NCBI RefSeq assembly: GCF_013112245.1
Contig: NZ_WVRN01000001.1
Coordinates: forward strand, 2,670,501 to 2,734,500
DNA from: Ruegeria sp. HKCCD4315
GTDB taxonomy: Bacteria > Pseudomonadota > Alphaproteobacteria > Rhodobacterales > Rhodobacteraceae
Length of the DNA: 64,000 nt
Reading direction: 5' to 3'
Shown: positions 62,884 through 64,000 of the stretch, in pieces
Position numbering within the stretch: the first letter of the stretch is position 1
How the letters are laid out: every line of letters begins with the position of its first letter
The notes under the pieces: model-generated
Told to the model about the DNA's origin: nothing
The model's input: the letters and a program-made list of their open reading frames with translations, nothing else
The model's database searches: none
Position numbers and translations under genes: made by a program

Positions 62884-63543
62884 ATGTTAGAGTTCGACAA
62901 TGTCAGCAAGTCCTTTTGGACCGGAACCCGCCGCAAGGTGATTCTGGATCAGGTCTCGTTCCGGGTCGAGCTGGGCACGTCACTGGGGGTTCTGGCCCCG
63001 AACGGCACTGGAAAAACCACGCTAATCAATATGATGGCTGGTTTGGAAAAACCAGACGAGGGCGTGATCCGACGCGAATGTCGCGTCTCTTTCCCCATGG
63101 GGTTCACAGGTGGTGTGTCGGGAAAGCTGTCCGCTCTTGAGAATGCGCGCTACATCGCCAAGATCTATGGGATGGACCCGGATTATATCGAAGCCTATTG
63201 CAAATGGCTTTGTGGTCTGGGCGAATATTTCGATCAACCGCTGGCGACCTATTCCTCGGGGATGCGTTCCCGGTTCACCTTCGCTTTGATGTTGGCGCTG
63301 GATTTCGACATGTATCTGATCGACGAAGGGATGCCCGCATCAACGGATGTCGAGTTCAACGAAAAAGCCGGCTCGATCCTGAAAGAGAGACTGCGCACCA
63401 CAACTCTGGTCATCGTATCACACAGCCCGTCCGTGTTAGAAAAGTTTGCCCAACAAGCCGCCGTCCTTTTGGACGGGCAATTGTACATGTTTGAATCCTT
63501 GGAAGAGGCTAAGCAGTTATATGACTTCGAATCCCAAGGTTAG
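62884..63543 (+). CDS. kpsT: capsule polysaccharide export ATP-binding protein (KpsT/BexA/CtrD family)
   Basis: 219 aa. Walker A is APNGTGKTT (38-46) instead of the usual GxNGAGKST, signature YSSGMRSR, Walker B FDMYLIDEG, and the H-loop VSHSPS. The short length and the GFTGGVSGKLSALEN block are characteristic of the KpsT branch. It powers export of a capsular polysaccharide with a KpsM permease and KpsE. It overlaps the next gene by 23 bp. Confidence 0.92.
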   Translation: MLEFDNVSKSFWTGTRRKVILDQVSFRVELGTSLGVLAPNGTGKTTLINMMAGLEKPDEGVIRRECRVSFPMGFTGGVSGKLSALENARYIAKIYGMDPDYIEAYCKWLCGLGEYFDQPLATYSSGMRSRFTFALMLALDFDMYLIDEGMPASTDVEFNEKAGSILKERLRTTTLVIVSHSPSVLEKFAQQAAVLLDGQLYMFESLEEAKQLYDFESQG

Positions 63544-64000
63544 AAAGTACAACTGGCGCCGCAACCAGCAGGCCGACGGTTCCGCCGAAGCGCGGGCCGA
63601 CGCAATTTCGCGCATTCGCAACGCAACGCAAGGCCAACCCGCTGCGGATCAGGCGCAGCCAGGAACACAGTTGGACGACATCAAACGTGAAGGTTTGACG
63701 GGACGCCAATTGCGTATTGCGCGACGGTTGGCGCAGAAACATGGGCTGGCTGCGACCTCGGATTATGATGCGGTGCGTTTGTTGCGTCAAAAGGGCATTG
63801 ACCCGTTCCAGCGCACCAATCTTCTGGATCTTGCTGCCGCCAGGCCCTCGGCCAACGACGAAGAGAACAACACCAAGGACAAGGTCAGTATCAAACTTCC
63901 GCAGGCTGTGGGTGCGAAAAAGTCCAATTTACCAGGACCCGAGCTGAGCCCTGCTGAACGACGCAACCTTGAGATCGGGGAAATCCAGAAAGACATTGCA
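63521..64000 (+). CDS. kpsE: KpsE-like capsule export protein, 3' truncated by window end
   Basis: 160 codons open to the edge from ATG at 63521, within the end of kpsT. The visible part is cytoplasmic and charged: MTSNPKVRKYNWRRNQQ, GLTGRQLRIARRLAQKHGL, then YDAVRLLRQKGIDPFQRTN. This N-terminal extension is typical of roseobacter capsule export proteins of the KpsE/BexC type, whose membrane and coiled-coil parts would follow outside the window. Confidence 0.78.
   Translation, partial: MTSNPKVRKYNWRRNQQADGSAEARADAISRIRNATQGQPAADQAQPGTQLDDIKREGLTGRQLRIARRLAQKHGLAATSDYDAVRLLRQKGIDPFQRTNLLDLAAARPSANDEENNTKDKVSIKLPQAVGAKKSNLPGPELSPAERRNLEIGEIQKDIA

Noticed and set aside
1..64000. CRISPR arrays, prophage or insertion sequences
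   Set aside because: No regularly spaced repeats, no transposase, integrase or phage structural genes, and no terminal inverted repeats with target duplications were seen.

Overview
The window is about 64 kb of an alphaproteobacterial chromosome, most likely a marine member of the Roseobacter group (Rhodobacterales). The pointers are moderately high GC, dense short operons with ATGA overlaps, TRAP transport, a HemP-type small protein, a three-domain kinase/M23/aminotransferase protein, and intergenic hairpin elements of a kind I associate with this group. This is inference from content. No rRNA, phage, transposase or CRISPR array is visible; one tRNA (Trp, CCA) is present.

Layout. 1-3.3 kb: end of a periplasmic iron-associated operon (di-haem DUF1111 protein, imelysin, DUF1513). 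3.4-8.7 kb: a polyamine operon (speA, carboxyspermidine dehydrogenase, carboxyspermidine decarboxylase, agmatinase) that can in principle take arginine to spermidine without S-adenosylmethionine. 8.7-13.9 kb: a PhnZ/TmpB-like HD oxygenase with a divergent LysR regulator, a lone LptF permease, a DUF900 hydrolase, tRNA-Trp and a DUF374 acyltransferase. 13.9-22.0 kb: the most unusual region. A 1070-residue self-sufficient reductive dehalogenase (duplicated B12-binding module, two 4Fe-4S clusters, FMN/NAD reductase, 2Fe-2S ferredoxin) lies upstream of a three-subunit molybdenum hydroxylase and a ThiS/MoaD-like protein, with a divergent LysR regulator. 22.0-27.0 kb: a GcvA-like regulator, an SDR lacking its catalytic Tyr/Lys, a DadA-like FAD oxidase, an acyl-CoA dehydrogenase and a TetR regulator.

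27.0-33.3 kb: a TetR-controlled small operon with three visible operator copies (27-aa ORF, DUF1348, PNPOx-like, 52-aa membrane protein), then a second TetR gene divergent from a four-gene cassette (flavin monooxygenase, BASS transporter, epimerase, SDR) with ATGA overlaps. 33.2-36.2 kb: copper export (copA-cueR) with a CueR-type promoter. 36.3-41.9 kb: a beta-hydroxyacid dehydrogenase, the three-domain protein, hemP with a conserved partner, and a phosphoglycolate phosphatase. 42.2-43.9 kb: a SulP transporter.

43.9-51.1 kb: a lactate uptake and oxidation operon (TRAP binding protein, fused TRAP permease, L- and D-lactate dehydrogenases) divergent from an LldR-like GntR regulator, with a perfect operator palindrome between them. 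51.1-55.9 kb: Lrp-type regulator, putA, rhomboid protease. 55.9-58.7 kb: suhB-like phosphatase and the metR/metF pair. 58.9-62.7 kb: J-domain protein, YHS protein, YghU-like GST, SseB-like protein, uracil-DNA glycosylase-like protein. 62.9-64 kb: start of a capsule export locus (KpsT, then KpsE-like, cut by the window end).

Four small genes were found by direct reading of intergenic or overlapping DNA: hemP (40830-40997), a 52-aa membrane protein (28437-28595), a possible 27-aa peptide (27195-27278), and the truncated kpsE-like gene (63521-64000).
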